From: Eopsaltria australis
Taxonomy: Eukaryota; Chordata; Aves; Passeriformes; Petroicidae
Reading direction: 5' to 3'
Assembly (NCBI GenBank): GCA_034509425.1
Contig: JAVTVJ010000838.1
Span: 434,001-498,000 of the forward strand
Length of the DNA: 64,000 bases
Below, piece by piece: positions 24,386 through 36,790 of this stretch. The translations under genes and the position numbers were made by a program. Position 1 is the first letter of the stretch; the number at the start of each line of letters is the position of its first letter. The notes beneath the pieces are model-generated. The model ran no database searches. It saw only the letters and a program-made list of their open reading frames with translations, and was not told where the DNA came from.

Positions 24386-27198
24386 CAGTCCAATCAGATA
24401 AATAAATGCCTCCTAAATAATGGAGGAATATTTAAAGAATAAATTGTCCATGGGGAACAGTACAAAAACCTGCCCGGGCCTCTACCTGAGGCAGACTTTC
24501 CTGGTTTTGGTTACTTTATGAGCTTTGAAACGGGAAATAGTTTCTTTTTTTTTGCCTCTGGGTAATCAGAATCTTTTCAGACAACCACTGCCAATTAATA
24601 CCAGTTTTGCAATAAATCAAGAATATACCATCAGTAAAATTGCTAATGATCTCTTTTATGGTTTGCATATTAATTATTTACATCGGTAAAAGGTCAAAAA
24701 ATCTCAGAAATAGTGACAGGGTGTTTGTTGATGTGAATGATAAAATAGCAGCTTTGAGAATGTATCTTGACTGCAAAATCAATCACCTGGCTTAACTGAT
24801 TTGGCAACAGAATGTTAGATATTAAAGAAATCCAAGATAAAAAGAGAATGTGCAAGAAAACCATAACATGGTTTTTGGAATTCTTGACAGTGCAGAAGAA
24901 GAGACGTGCCTTGCAATGAGGTCATTTTAATTTATCTTTTTATGATAAATTTGACAGACTTACTGATTTACACTGAGTTCAGAACTGAATCGCTAAACTT
25001 CATGAAGCAGAGGAATTTGTATCAAAGGAACACTGTGAATTGAGCTAAGGTGATATTGTATATAAATGTTAAATTAAGTCCACCACCCAAAATCCTACAA
25101 TTCTCCCTGACTGCAGAGAGCTCCGTGGCTGCCTCTCATAGCTCCTATCCCCAGAGACCCTCTGAACACCTGGACAGGGTATCTGATTTATCACCTCATT
25201 TAAATCAGATTATCTGAAAAGGACTGTATTTCATTCTCCCCCAAAGAGTAACTGTTCACACAAACTTGCCTTCTCTCAAATCAGCTGCTTTCTGGGGTTG
25301 TGGTGAGCCTGGGTCAGGTGTGTGAGAGCTCTACTTTGTACTGAGGTTGATACAAACACACTTTGCTGATTATCAAGATCATTAGCTGACATCTATATAG
25401 CTCAATGTTTTTAAAAGGATGCTGTGGACCCAGCAAACAGTTCCAATTAATCACTCCATGAGGCACCAGCTGTATGCTCTTTGCTCATTAATTAGGTGAC
25501 AAAAGATGGCATTCCACAGAAAGCTCGTGCTCAGCAACACATTTTGCTTGGTGAGAACTTGTGGTAGTGTTTACTTCTTTAACAAAGGTCACCTCCCTGA
25601 TACTTGATGGAGGAAGTGTAGTGTGCCACACGACTGGTCCCGTGCTGGAGCATCCTTGAGCATGTGAGTCCGTGTGAGGGTGTTTTCACATAAGCTCACC
25701 CGCATGGGGGGGACACCAACCACTCATTTCCATTCTCCCACGGGAGGAGGTGGGTGTATCTTTTCACTAGATTATGTCAGTGGCATTGCCCACATTACCT
25801 ACACAGTTAACTGAGAGTGTGATCAAAGTTAATGAAATTGAGTATCCATATTCCAGTCCTTGGAGACACTTTCCACTGAGTATTTAAGGGACATAGCAAA
25901 CATGAAGTTGTGATCTGAGCTGGATTGTATTGGTCCCTGAAACTTCAAATTATAGACAAGTATCTAAATGGAGCAATTAATTCAGGTAGGCAGGATTCAG
26001 TGCTTATTCACTCTGATCTGAATGACTGAATTAATTTTTACATGTGAGTGGAACAGGATTCTTGACTATTTCCTTGAGATTATTATCTTCTGAGTAACAG
26101 CTGGCTTCCAAATGCATCAACAGTGTAAGATTTTAAAAGCCATGTTGCCCTTGGTTTAAGAACAATGCATGCACAAAACAGAAACCCCAAAATTTCTCTT
26201 GTGAGCTTCTCCTCAGGCAAGCGCTTGTTTTAAATGAGCTTTGCTTGTGAAAAAAACCCCAGCTCCTATTTAAGTGACAGAAAATGCAGACTACATTTAT
26301 AGGTTAGCACGTGACCTGCTCAGTCACTAGCAGATGAATATCCCTCACTAATTGGTTTTGAGTGCCGGTGGGGGGGTGTGAGAAGCAGAAAAGCTCCTGA
26401 CTCTGTGTAAGCACTACCCAGCAGTAACTAAAACATCCCTGAATTATCAATGATGTTTCCAGCACAAATTCAAAACACAGGCCAACAACCAGCTACTGTG
26501 AAGACATTTAATTCTGCTCCAGCCAAATCCTGCACACCCAAATTTCTTTTCCCACATGCTTTATTGTAAGTTCTCTAACTACACACTCTAAGATGAGGAT
26601 ACTGACCTGCTGTTCCAAATCTGACCTGAAAATAGGAAATACTCTCCAAAAAAATGATAATGATTAGAAAGAGATCCAGAAACTGTATTTTAAACAGGAT
26701 TAAATGTACCTCTGATTTCAATCTGGAGGTTCTGCCCTTGAATTTAGATACTGTGGTTCAAAACACTTCTTCATAATTTATAAAGACATAGGTAAAGAAA
26801 GATCTGGAAGATATATTTATCCAGAAATTTCAGTTATTCTTTCTCTTTTTCTTTTTTACCATTAATCAAACCAAACCCACAAACACTACTGAGATAAGAA
26901 GATAGGCCTTCCATTTAAAATACACTTCTGCATTAAATCCCTGCAAAATGTGTTTACCTTGTCCTTGCCATGGTCTAAAACATGTGGAGCAAATCATGCA
27001 TCGTTGTGTCCAATGGGTTGGTAGACAGGTCATTTTCCAAAGGCAGCAGCAGCATTCAGTGGTATTAGCTTTCTCATAATATAAAGGCCAAAGTCTGATA
27101 TACTTCAGAAAACCAGATCCGATATTAATCCTTAACAGTGCAGGCAATAAAAAGGCTCCTATCTATAAATACAATAAAATTTACCATGTGGAACTTAC

Positions 27199-27327
27199 TG
27201 TGCTGGCAGTGAATCCCATTAAATCCCTGTGGACATTTACAAACATATCCTATGAACGTGTCGCCTCGGTACGCTTCACTAATTTCACATATCCCACCAT
27301 TATGACATGGATTAGGAAGGCAGGGTC
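27199..27327 (-). CDS. EDIL3: EDIL3 exon encoding EGF-like domain 2 with RGD loop
   Basis: This EDIL3 exon encodes the second EGF module, which presents the RGD motif recognised by integrins such as alphaV-beta3. It is 129 nt and phase 1 at both ends. It reads [12 protein letters not shown], then [18 protein letters not shown], then [13 protein letters not shown], and ends on a single A. The RGD codons are at 27260-27268, in the long loop between the third and fourth cysteines, known from the human structure as the RGD finger. On the minus strand the acceptor has a strong pyrimidine run ending CTCTCAG, and the donor is GTAAGT (plus 27193-27198). Against the mammalian protein as I remember it, the clear changes are Thr to Leu or Pro-flanking positions after the first Cys, Arg to Gln after KCP, and Thr to Ile before the third Cys. 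The Ile change removes an O-fucosylation consensus (see findings). Confidence 0.96.
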
Positions 27328-28392
27328 CTGAGAGAAAGGGAAAAAAAAAAAGAGAAGTATGTACACATCCACAATAACAACCATAATAATTTGTCACTTA
27401 TAAGCAGTCATTGAAGAAATAAAATGCCTTACACAGGCCTTTATATTCCAGTAACTCAGTAAAATACACCCTTCACTTACTTCAGATAACTTGCCAGCTT
27501 GGATTTTTATGAACAAGAAAAAAATACGAAGCATGTCACCACTCATTAATCACAGCATTAGTTTTTAATGTGAGAGAAGACAGGAGACAGTGAAGCTAAA
27601 TCTTGCTCTCCTGTTAAAGATAACAGGCATTCTAGCTTTTGCACCACTGAGGAAATAGGTATTAATCAAACATGCCTATCATGCACAGAGTGACATGTAC
27701 AATGTCCCTGAATGATCACTACATGCCAAGTTAGCAGTCTGAGGAGATCTTTGCTATGGCTCCGGGTGACTTTCTGAAATGTGAGTATCTGGGCCAGCAG
27801 TTAGAAGCTACCAAACCAACTATTCCTTTTCCACTCAGTGCCTCTGTAGCATATCCACTTCAAGATGATTTGAAAAAGCTCTTCAGGCTACATTTTCCTT
27901 TCCCCCAACACGCCACATGCTAAGATGCATAAAATTTCAGCACGGTGATCTGTTAGGATTACAATTATTACAACTTTAAATACCTCTGAATAACAGAATC
28001 ATTTGACCTGAGGTCTAGAGTTTATTCATTTAACAGCACTGTAAAAGAGCTACTTACATTTTATTCTTACTAATACTACCCATACTATCACTCCTACCAG
28101 AAGAAAACATCATTTTCATGATTTTTTTTCCAATCTCATTTTAAAGAAATGGCAAACATTGTTTAGAAAGCCCCATGTGCAAGTTTGTCAGTGAAAAGAT
28201 GTATACATTCAATATAATGTATGTTACTTGAAACCTTTACCATGTACCCAGAAAAGTGATAATCGCTGCTTATTGAAATGCAATGTCATAATCATTCACT
28301 CACTTTAAATTGCATTTGAAAAGAAAAAAAACCTCAAACCACAGAGAAAAGAAATCTACAGCATAATGTAATGACAATCAGAAATGGAAATT

Positions 28393-29125
28393 TCAGAATC
28401 CCAGAATCACTGAGGCTGGAAAAGCTCTCCAAGGCCATCAAGTCCAAGATGGGCCAGATCCCTACCTTGTCCCCAGCCCAGAGCTCTGAGTGCCACCTCC
28501 AGCCCTTCCTTGGACACCTCCAGGGATGGGGACTCCAAACCTCCCTGGGCAGCCCCTGCCAAGGCCTGACCACCCTTTCCATGGGGAAATTCCTGCTGAT
28601 GTCCACCCTGAGCCTCCCCTGGCCCAGCCTGAGGCCGTTCCCTCTCCTCCTCTCCCTGTTCCCTGGGAGCAGAGCCCGACCCCCCCCGGCTGCCCCCTCC
28701 TGTCAGGGAGCTGTGCAGAGCCACAAGGTCCCCCCTGAGCCTCCTTTGCTCCAGGCTGAGCCCCCTTTGCTCCAGGCTGAGCCCCTTTCCCAGCTCCCTC
28801 AGCCACTCCTGGGGCTCCAGACCCTTCCCCAGCTCCATTCCCTTCCCCGGAAACGCTCCAGCCCCTCAATTCCTTGTCGTGAGGGGCCCAGAAGGGGACA
28901 CAGCACTCGAGGTGTGGCCTCAGCAGTGCCAGCCCAGGGACGGTCCCTGCTCTGCTCCTGCTGCCACCCCATGGCTGGGACAGCCCAGGGGCCATTGGCC
29001 TTCTTGGCCACCTGGGCACCCCTGGGCTCGTGTCCAGCTGCTGTCACAGCACCCCCAGGGCCTTTCCCAGCTTTCCAGCCCCTCTGCCCCAGCCTGGAGC
29101 TGCAGGGGCTGGTGTGACCTGACAC
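28393..29125 (-). repeat. CR1 LINE, about 735 bp, with broken ORF2 tail
   Basis: This is the longest CR1 copy here, on the minus strand. Its 3' end is at the low coordinate (AGAATCCCAGAATCACTGAG on plus). Remnants of the ORF2 C-terminus appear in different minus frames: HLECCVPFWAPHDKEL in one, EQRRLRGDLVALHSS in another. A frameshift therefore separates them. A 24-bp unit containing TTTGCTCCAGGCTGAGCCCC is duplicated in tandem (about 28743-28790). The block is markedly GC-rich against the flanking intron. Confidence 0.92.
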
Positions 29126-30857
29126 TTCACCTTATTGGACCAGCAAATGAATGAAGTGAATTATTTAGACTTGAAAGAGCTGTAAGTTTAATGTTTTCTG
29201 AGTGTCTGCCTGCTCATGTTTTCAATTACAAGCCCAGGCTTGACAGCACCATTCATCCACACATCACAGCAGTGAAAACTGTGCTCTCTAAGCAAATATT
29301 AATTTGCAAAGCATAAAAATTAACTGAATGATGAGGATGTCAGAACACATTCCCCAGTTATTATAGTCCATGTGGCTATTGCAATTTGAGAAGCCACACA
29401 GGTGCACATTTCTATTACAACTTTTGTCATCAGCCTGTTCCAAGACACAGCCCTGCAGTACATCATTAAACATGGGATATGTCTCACTGAACCAAAAAAA
29501 TAATGGACATGAACGTACTGCAGATTATTCCAAATGGAATTAGTAGCAAAAAAAGGGTAGAAATCATGAAGATGAAAAAAAAGAGAATAGCTGCTGCCTG
29601 TTTTGCCTTTTCCCATCCACATTCCATATTGCACTTTAAAAGTAAAGGTGCACTACATTCTTAATTCTAGGAAGACTTGTGTCTTTCAAGCATTACTGCT
29701 TCTGTTCATGCTATTTCTCCTTCATAATAATTTGGGAAGAAACATGTCTAATAATTTGCACTTTTAACCTCCCAATAAATGCGAACTCTGTATTTTTTTT
29801 CCAAACCTCTATCACAGTGCTGCAGTTTGGGGAGTACCTGCAGGCAGCCTCATATGGTAATTGTTTCTATGCAAGCAGATCTCTAATCTTCCAAGAACAA
29901 TAAATCTTTTAATAATTACTTTCTCATTTTGCTTTCTGCTTTCTCTGTATGGCTTGTTAAGCACATGTTCAGCCTACTTTCATCGATTTTCTTTATATTT
30001 TGCATTTTCTGAGATCAGTCCAAACTGCAAAGGCTTAAAAGGTCATCTGAGGTGCATAGTGATAAATATACTGGTGCATTACAGTATTTCTAACTAATGC
30101 TTTTCTTCTATGAAGCCTTTCTTCTAGACAAAAATGCCACATCACAACTATGAACATTTTTTCCCTGATTATGTTTGCTATGGACAAATAATATCACTAT
30201 TCTCAATATAAATGTTGAGTATTTTACTTTGAATATTTTTGTTTGCTTTTGTTATTGTTGTTCACAGAAACTGGTAGTTCAAAAAATTATTTTTAGAGTC
30301 AAAAAGTATCCTCATTAATTGTGCTGAAATTAAAAAATGACAATCATCTAGTTTTGACTAGTAAACATTTATTAATTAATGAAGACATAGGTTAGACTAA
30401 CTCTGTGTCCTAGATGAATGAATGATTGAAAATCAAAAAGTCTGTGCCACCCTGCCGTTGCTTCTCGTAATTCTTCAAAGGACCAAAATTTATGTTCACA
30501 CATCTTGAGCTTATTTAAATTGCATGAACACCCAAACATATGATTCTTTTAAATTTATTTATTTATCACTTGCTTATTTATTTATTTTAGCTGAGTCTAC
30601 AGGACCCCTGATATGATTTCTGCAGATTTAAGTGCTGTGAAGGATCTGGGGCCTAATCCTGCCATCATTCTACTGAAACACCAAAAATGTGTGAGATCTG
30701 GGCACATATGCCACAGGATGAGAGGTCCCAGCCAACTTCCATAGGGAATTCTAGGCTTTTAAACAACATGATATTGAATTCTGGATAATTAATTTCGTGA
30801 CAGTCTGATTAATATTGTCTGTTACTCAGATCTATACCAGCAAGTTAAAAAATATCC

Positions 30858-30978
30858 TTTAAAAAAAAAAATACAAACAACAAACCAAAACCAAAACAAA
30901 CGAACAAACAAACAAATTAAAAAACTAACCAAAAACCCTCAGGAAAAAGCCCAAACAAAGCAACAGAAGAACAAACCA
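30858..30978 (+). repeat. A/C-rich low-complexity tract
   Basis: A run of A residues passes into irregular ACAAACAAACC units over about 120 bp, like the tract at 11.8 kb. Confidence 0.88.
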
Positions 30979-33900
30979 AATATTTCAACTAATTTTCAAA
31001 AACAGTGGACTGCAGGGATTTGATTTTTTAAATCAATAGTGCTGTAATACTTTTACAGGTAATCTTTAAGTGGCTTCCAACACAAAGAGAACACAACATT
31101 TGATCAATATTAATGAGCAGAGGAATTCAATGGTATGGTTGCCAGGCATTTTTATCCATGTTCATATAAAATAATGTCAGCAAGATTAATTGTGCACTCA
31201 AAGTAATAGATCTGTTCACTCTGCTGCTCTTTCGAGTCCTTCTTTGTTCAGTTGCAGGGGTATCAGCCAACATAATAAGTATAGTCCAAAATACATCACT
31301 CTGTTATTCAATTGAAATCCCATGCTGTTTTTGAAAAAATATTGAAAGTTAACTTAAGGCATAGCAGGTTTTAAATTTTAGATGTTCTTACTAAAACCTC
31401 TGAGACTCCATAGATGTATGAATCAAACAAATGCATCCTCAGCAGAGTTGAAAAGGGGCTTAGGGCAGAACCATGTTATCTGTTTTCTCCTTTGACAAGC
31501 AGAGTCAACGAAAATTTCATAAGAAACTATTGTACCATGCAATACTGCAGTGGAAACTGCATATTTGGGAGAAACCAATAGTTTCTCTGTAGAAGATAAA
31601 GCCAGGAAAGCAAGGAGAGCAGTTCAGTGATAGCCATCTGCTTCTAAAAAACAGCATAAGCATTTGTTTTGCCAAATATAAAATCTGCTGATGCTTTGGG
31701 GGGAAAGACATTCAAAAATTACAGAAGGAATCATTAAACAAGAAATCAACATCAGCCCATCTTCCTCACAGTTGGATTCCTCAATCTCAAAAGGCAAAAG
31801 AGAAATCTGGTCAAAAATCAAAACCCACCTTTTCTTATTAAATCAAGTTTAAGTGACAAATATGGAAAAAGTAAGGAGAAAATAAAGGAAAAAAGTGTAC
31901 TCCAATGGAGTGAAACATGCAAAATAACTGCATTTTTACAAGTACAATTAAGGGAAATGAAAAAAATATTTTGATGGTATCTGTCCATTTTCCCTTCATG
32001 TAGAAATAGTATGATTTTAGTGAAAAATACTGAATTAGATATTGATCTTGATATACATCAAGGCGAAGACACAAAATCCTACTGAAGTAGGATTAATAGA
32101 TAATGTTATTCTGATGATACAATAAGCTGCAAATCCCATCAAAACAAATATTGGAAGCCATCATCAAACCAATAAAAGGTATCAAATTATTTTGCTTTTG
32201 ATTTTGAAGACAAGTGCTCTCCAGCTGCATGCCTTTGTGGCATCAGCTTCAGTTCCTCTTGGCTTTACATGGATGTCAAATAGAGTTTTTCCCCATCTGA
32301 TAAATTGAAATCTTCATCAGAGATCTCTCACACAATTTTTGCATGAGTAGCTGGGAGTTTTCTTCTGTGTTTGGATAACACATGATACTTTAGGTGCTTC
32401 CTCTGCCTAAGCAAAGTCTTCAGAATAAGCTGTGACAGAGCTCATTTAGCAGGAGCTCCTGTATTTTGAAATTAGGAAGCCAGTGTCACAAACAATTTAT
32501 TTCAATTTTATGGGAAGGTAAGAATCATCCTCCTGGCTGTAGTAGCTAGCAGAATGGCACAATCAGCCCATAGTGAGGGAGTTAAGGATTATCACACTGA
32601 ATCAGACTCAGTGTCCAGGTAACCCAACACTCCACTGCCTCTGCTCAGCAATTACTGCAACCTGAGGACAAAGCTGAACCATCCTGACATGGAAATAAGC
32701 AAAAATCTTCACTAGATATTCTACAAATGTTTGTGATGAGCCTAATTTCCAAGTCGTTATATTTGACAGAGTTTTCTGACATATGTTTTCTTCACACAGT
32801 TAAAAATTTTACTACCATTATATGCACAGATGACAGGCCACCTTTTTTTCAGAAGTATACTGACCTTTTTCTTTCCTCATCATCCTTTTAAAAACTCAAA
32901 ATGGATTTTTGAAAGGTCTGCCCCTTCAAATGTGAGATTGCAGAATTCACACTTCAGCAGACACTAATCCAAAGCATAACCTAATCCTATTCAAAAGAGA
33001 CTGTCTTCCACAGAGACACAAAGATGAGCATTTAAACTCATCAGGAATGTCCTTACAAGTTCTCACAGAAAATTGCTTTATTGCACAAAAAGGTCAGGGA
33101 TATAACAAAAGCTTCTGAGGGTCTCTGATCTTCCTTACATTTACCACTTTTGCTGTTAAATCAATATTATTGTGAAGACTTTACCTGGCACAGTGGCTGT
33201 TTTTGAATGCCCCCAGCTGCCTGCCTTGCAGTGCACAGTTTTGGGGACATTTGAGGAGCACCTTCCCAGCAGATGCTCTAATGACCTTCTGAAGGCACTG
33301 CAATCATGAAAATGTCTTCTAGACAACATGTTCATTCTGACACTAAAGTATGAAGCATCAGCAGTAAAGAACTAATACTTTGTAGTCCAGTATTTCCTCA
33401 TTCTCACTCAAAAATTATATTTTTTAAACTTATTTTTATTTTTATTTTTCTATTTAAGTAATTCAGGGTTAAGAATATATACGAATATCCAAACATTTTA
33501 GGGCCCAACTCCAATTATACTGGTGCGTCATGACAAACTAATGATCATCAGTTAGTGATGATGACCATGATAAACTTGATGAATTTTGAACTAACTCATC
33601 CTTCAAAGCTTCTGAAGTGCAATAAGAAATTCTTGCTTGCCCAGCATAATCAAATGTTTGTAAAATAAAGAGAAAAGGAAATAACCAAACCACAACAGCT
33701 CCTTCCTATCCTTCAAAAAATTCATTTTTGAATTTGCTACTGTTGATATGTTAATTTTACTGTTAGAATACAAATGTACTTTGCATCAACAAATATGTAT
33801 TGACCTACACCTTGCTTTTTGTTAGGTTATGTTAACCTGAAAAGAATAGGCACTGCAGAACATCATTCACAGTTTATGTGGAATATTGATAACAATAACT

Positions 33901-36489
33901 GATTGCTGAATGTTATTCCAGTTAATGCATGAAAGCAGAAGAAGTAATTAGATGACACACACTGTCATCTCATGAACATTCTCAAAATACCAGCTTTGGG
34001 AGAAAAAATAATAATAAAAAATCTGTTCAGGCTGGCTCATAAGTGAATTAGTAGTGTATTAGATTCTATCTGCCTATATATTCATTATAAACTGATGACA
34101 GAGATCCAGACTTAATTGCACTGTGATTAAATATTTATCTTGTTTTTAATGCAGCAAATGGAGCATGCTGATTATAATGATCAAGGTGTCTCCATCTGGG
34201 TGCAGCAAAAGATAAAGTTCACCCCCTGAGTGCAAACTGCTTTTGGGTAATTTCTGCACATTTCCCTCCAATTCTATTCTGTAGAAATCTTCTGCAGGGA
34301 AGAAATTTAACCTGATTGTGCGGCCACTTCCCAACCATTTTTAAACTGAATAGCCAGAATATTTTCTGAAAAGATGCAATTTATACTTGATGGATATACA
34401 ATGCCTTTCCTTAAGAGTCTTAAACTTCTCACCCAAGCCTTTGATGGCAAATTATCCCCAAATTTGAGGCATGGTGAATGTAGCAGGCACTGTAGTGATT
34501 TTACAGAGGGTGAGACATGAAAATACTCTAAAAGCTGGGGAAAGTGTTCAGTACACTACAAGACATTTTCCCCAAGACTTCTTCCATTATTTCTCTTCAT
34601 ATGCCTCAACCTCCAATCCTAAGAATAAAATTTGTCAATTTTCAATGCTGGTTTTCACCTCTTTGTACCCTTTGCCACCTAAATATGTGTTTCTGAATAA
34701 TGCCCACAGTGTTTTTCCCCCACCAGCTCTCCCATAAACCTCCTTAGAAAAGGTTAATGTGAGACCTGTTCTGCACCTCTGCATCACCTTTCACAGGAGG
34801 ATTTTATCTTCCCAGAAAACACCTGCTTAGTTTACAGAAAATACATTTTCAAGGCCTTTTCCTTTTCCTCTTTTAACTTTCCATTCAGGTGGCATTATTT
34901 TTCTCCTAGATGATCCTTTTTCTGTCACTGACTTCTCCCACTCTTTCCAGCCTACGTGTGGCATCTTGGTTGCTACACTCCTTTTGTGATTTACTTTGGC
35001 TCTTTGTTAAAGCCAGATTAATTTTCCAACTTACATCAGAAACATTTTCCAAGTTTATTTTTCAGTTGATTCTGGTTTACATCAAACAGAAAAAAAACCC
35101 ACCCTCTGCAAACACAGAGAATAATTTTGTAAAAACTTTGCTGAAGGACTGCAGACTTGAATTTTTAATGCTAAAACATTCAGAGAAATATTAGATCAGA
35201 TTTCAGTTGGGATGTCTGGAAGATTTAGTTCAAAAACGCAGCTCTGACAACACTAATGCCTACAGATTCTGCATTAAAATAAACTCTCCAAGCCCATTTT
35301 CTATATGGTCAGAACAAATCCACGTCTGTTTTTACTGTATTGGTAATGGCTTAAGTTAAACACACCCAGCAACGAAGAAACTATATAGTTTGGTACCTGA
35401 TACAGAACCTCATTTGCAATTGGGATTTCCAACAGTGTTATTTTTATCATCATACCCATGAATATGCCATTTTTCGTTGTATCACTGCACTTTAAATTGC
35501 CAACGATCAGGACTTCTCATCCTTTTTTGCCTCTATAACTGGAAAATGGAAAAAAAACCTGCAAAGATTATGTGAACCTTAATTATAACAGCAAATAGAA
35601 TAAATCCAGTTAGTCCTCTTGCTGAGGATTCCAGTGGGAGCTAAAAAATGCCACAGCCTAAACTTGGGCTATTCATATTTGTCTGAGTCAGGTCCTAATT
35701 ACAAGTGTTGCACTAATGACACAGAAAGAGCAGAAGAGAACCTCAGAGGGTGGTTATCCTCAGGACATGAAATATTATTAAAAAGTGATGAAAGAGAATC
35801 ACTAAATGTGAAATATATATAGTGCAAACAGGCATAAAGTTGTCCCCAGCAGAAACCAAGAGAAATAGACAAGAGTTACACTCCAGTCATTTATTTCCCT
35901 GAGGATGTAGGACATAGGAAATATATCCTTTCCTCCTCCACATTTTTTCCCAAGCCATCATCAGACCCTTCTATTTTCATGTAAAAAACCCCAACCCTAA
36001 ATCCTCTTGAATTCCAGACCCTGTCACTATTCTCCAACTCCTTCTACTTTCCTAGTTAGGTCATTCTTCTCTTTTTGCTCTTCATCTCCCACTCCTGCTT
36101 CACAATGGGCTTTTTTGCTAGCCCAGAAGCCTACACTGATTGAGCACCCCTGTTTAAAATCACAACCCATGTTTGCAGTCACGAGCTTTCAGTTTGGAAG
36201 ACACACTGAAAGGATCACTTGAGATCTGTGTCCTTTGCACCAGCTACATCCACAGCACAAATACAAATTAATTGCTCTTCATTAATAGAGTTCACATGAA
36301 GTCAGTTGCACCTGGATGGAAGTACTGACTCATTCTGGTGGTTAATGGTAGTAAATCCTGCACAGCAATACCGCAGCTTTCTGATAAACAATGGTTTAAC
36401 TTAAAATTCCTGCTTGTGTTATAGCACACAATGTAATAGTTTGCAATGACAAGTTCAAGGTAAACACAGGTAAATTTTTGCCTTCAAAG

Positions 36490-36790
36490 GCCAGGACTTG
36501 AGCTGCAGCACTCCCCAGGGAACTTATTTATTCCTTTAGGGAATGTCATGGCAGACTTCCACTGGAGCTCCTGCCTTATAGCCCCTAAAATCAAGGGCCA
36601 AACAAGATTGAAGTGATAAAAAGATGTTACTGTTTATTGAAGGTCCTGCAGACGCACTTGTGGCCAAAGGCACACCTGATACGGGGCTTCAACACTTTAT
36701 CAGTTTATCAAACTAGCATAATTGACAAGAATCCCCAATTAGAAGTACAGCTAATGAAGTAATCCCCCCTTGGTTCCGCCTCCTACTGAA
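36490..36790 (-). repeat. Possible decayed LTR or other dispersed repeat
   Basis: On the minus strand this stretch has a moderately GC-rich segment (GGTGTGCCTTTGGCCACAAG, then GCGTCTGCAGGACC) running into an AATAAA (TTCAATAAACAGTAACATC) and a T-rich tail. This resembles a retroviral R-U5 region. I cannot define TG/CA ends or a target duplication. It could equally be unique sequence. Confidence 0.3.

Larger units (their letters stand above)
9510..27198 (-). other. EDIL3 intron between EGF2 and EGF3 exons (17,689 bp)
   Basis: This is a complete GT-AG intron on the minus strand, with the donor GTAAGT at plus 27193-27198 and the acceptor CCTGCAG at plus 9510-9516. A branch-site-like CTAAT lies about 30 nt before the acceptor. 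It holds five CR1 pieces (near 14.8, 17.4, 18.4, 22.8 and 24.2 kb), an A/C-rich tract, an (AT)21 run and a poly(T)-headed block at about 12.7-12.97 kb. The stretches 13000-14800, 15000-17400, 18700-22700 and 24500-27100 show nothing I can assign. Confidence 0.9.

Noticed and set aside
28371..29117. A 248-codon plus-strand open frame.
   Set aside because: It is antisense to the CR1 element at 28393-29125. The long frame results from the GC-rich CR1 sequence.
34146..34334. Minus-strand open frame of 62 codons with an ordinary-looking amino-acid mix and a CCCTGCAG acceptor-like site inside.
   Set aside because: There is no recognisable domain, no matching donor with conserved phase, and it lies deep in an EDIL3 intron. 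The composition is compatible with chance.
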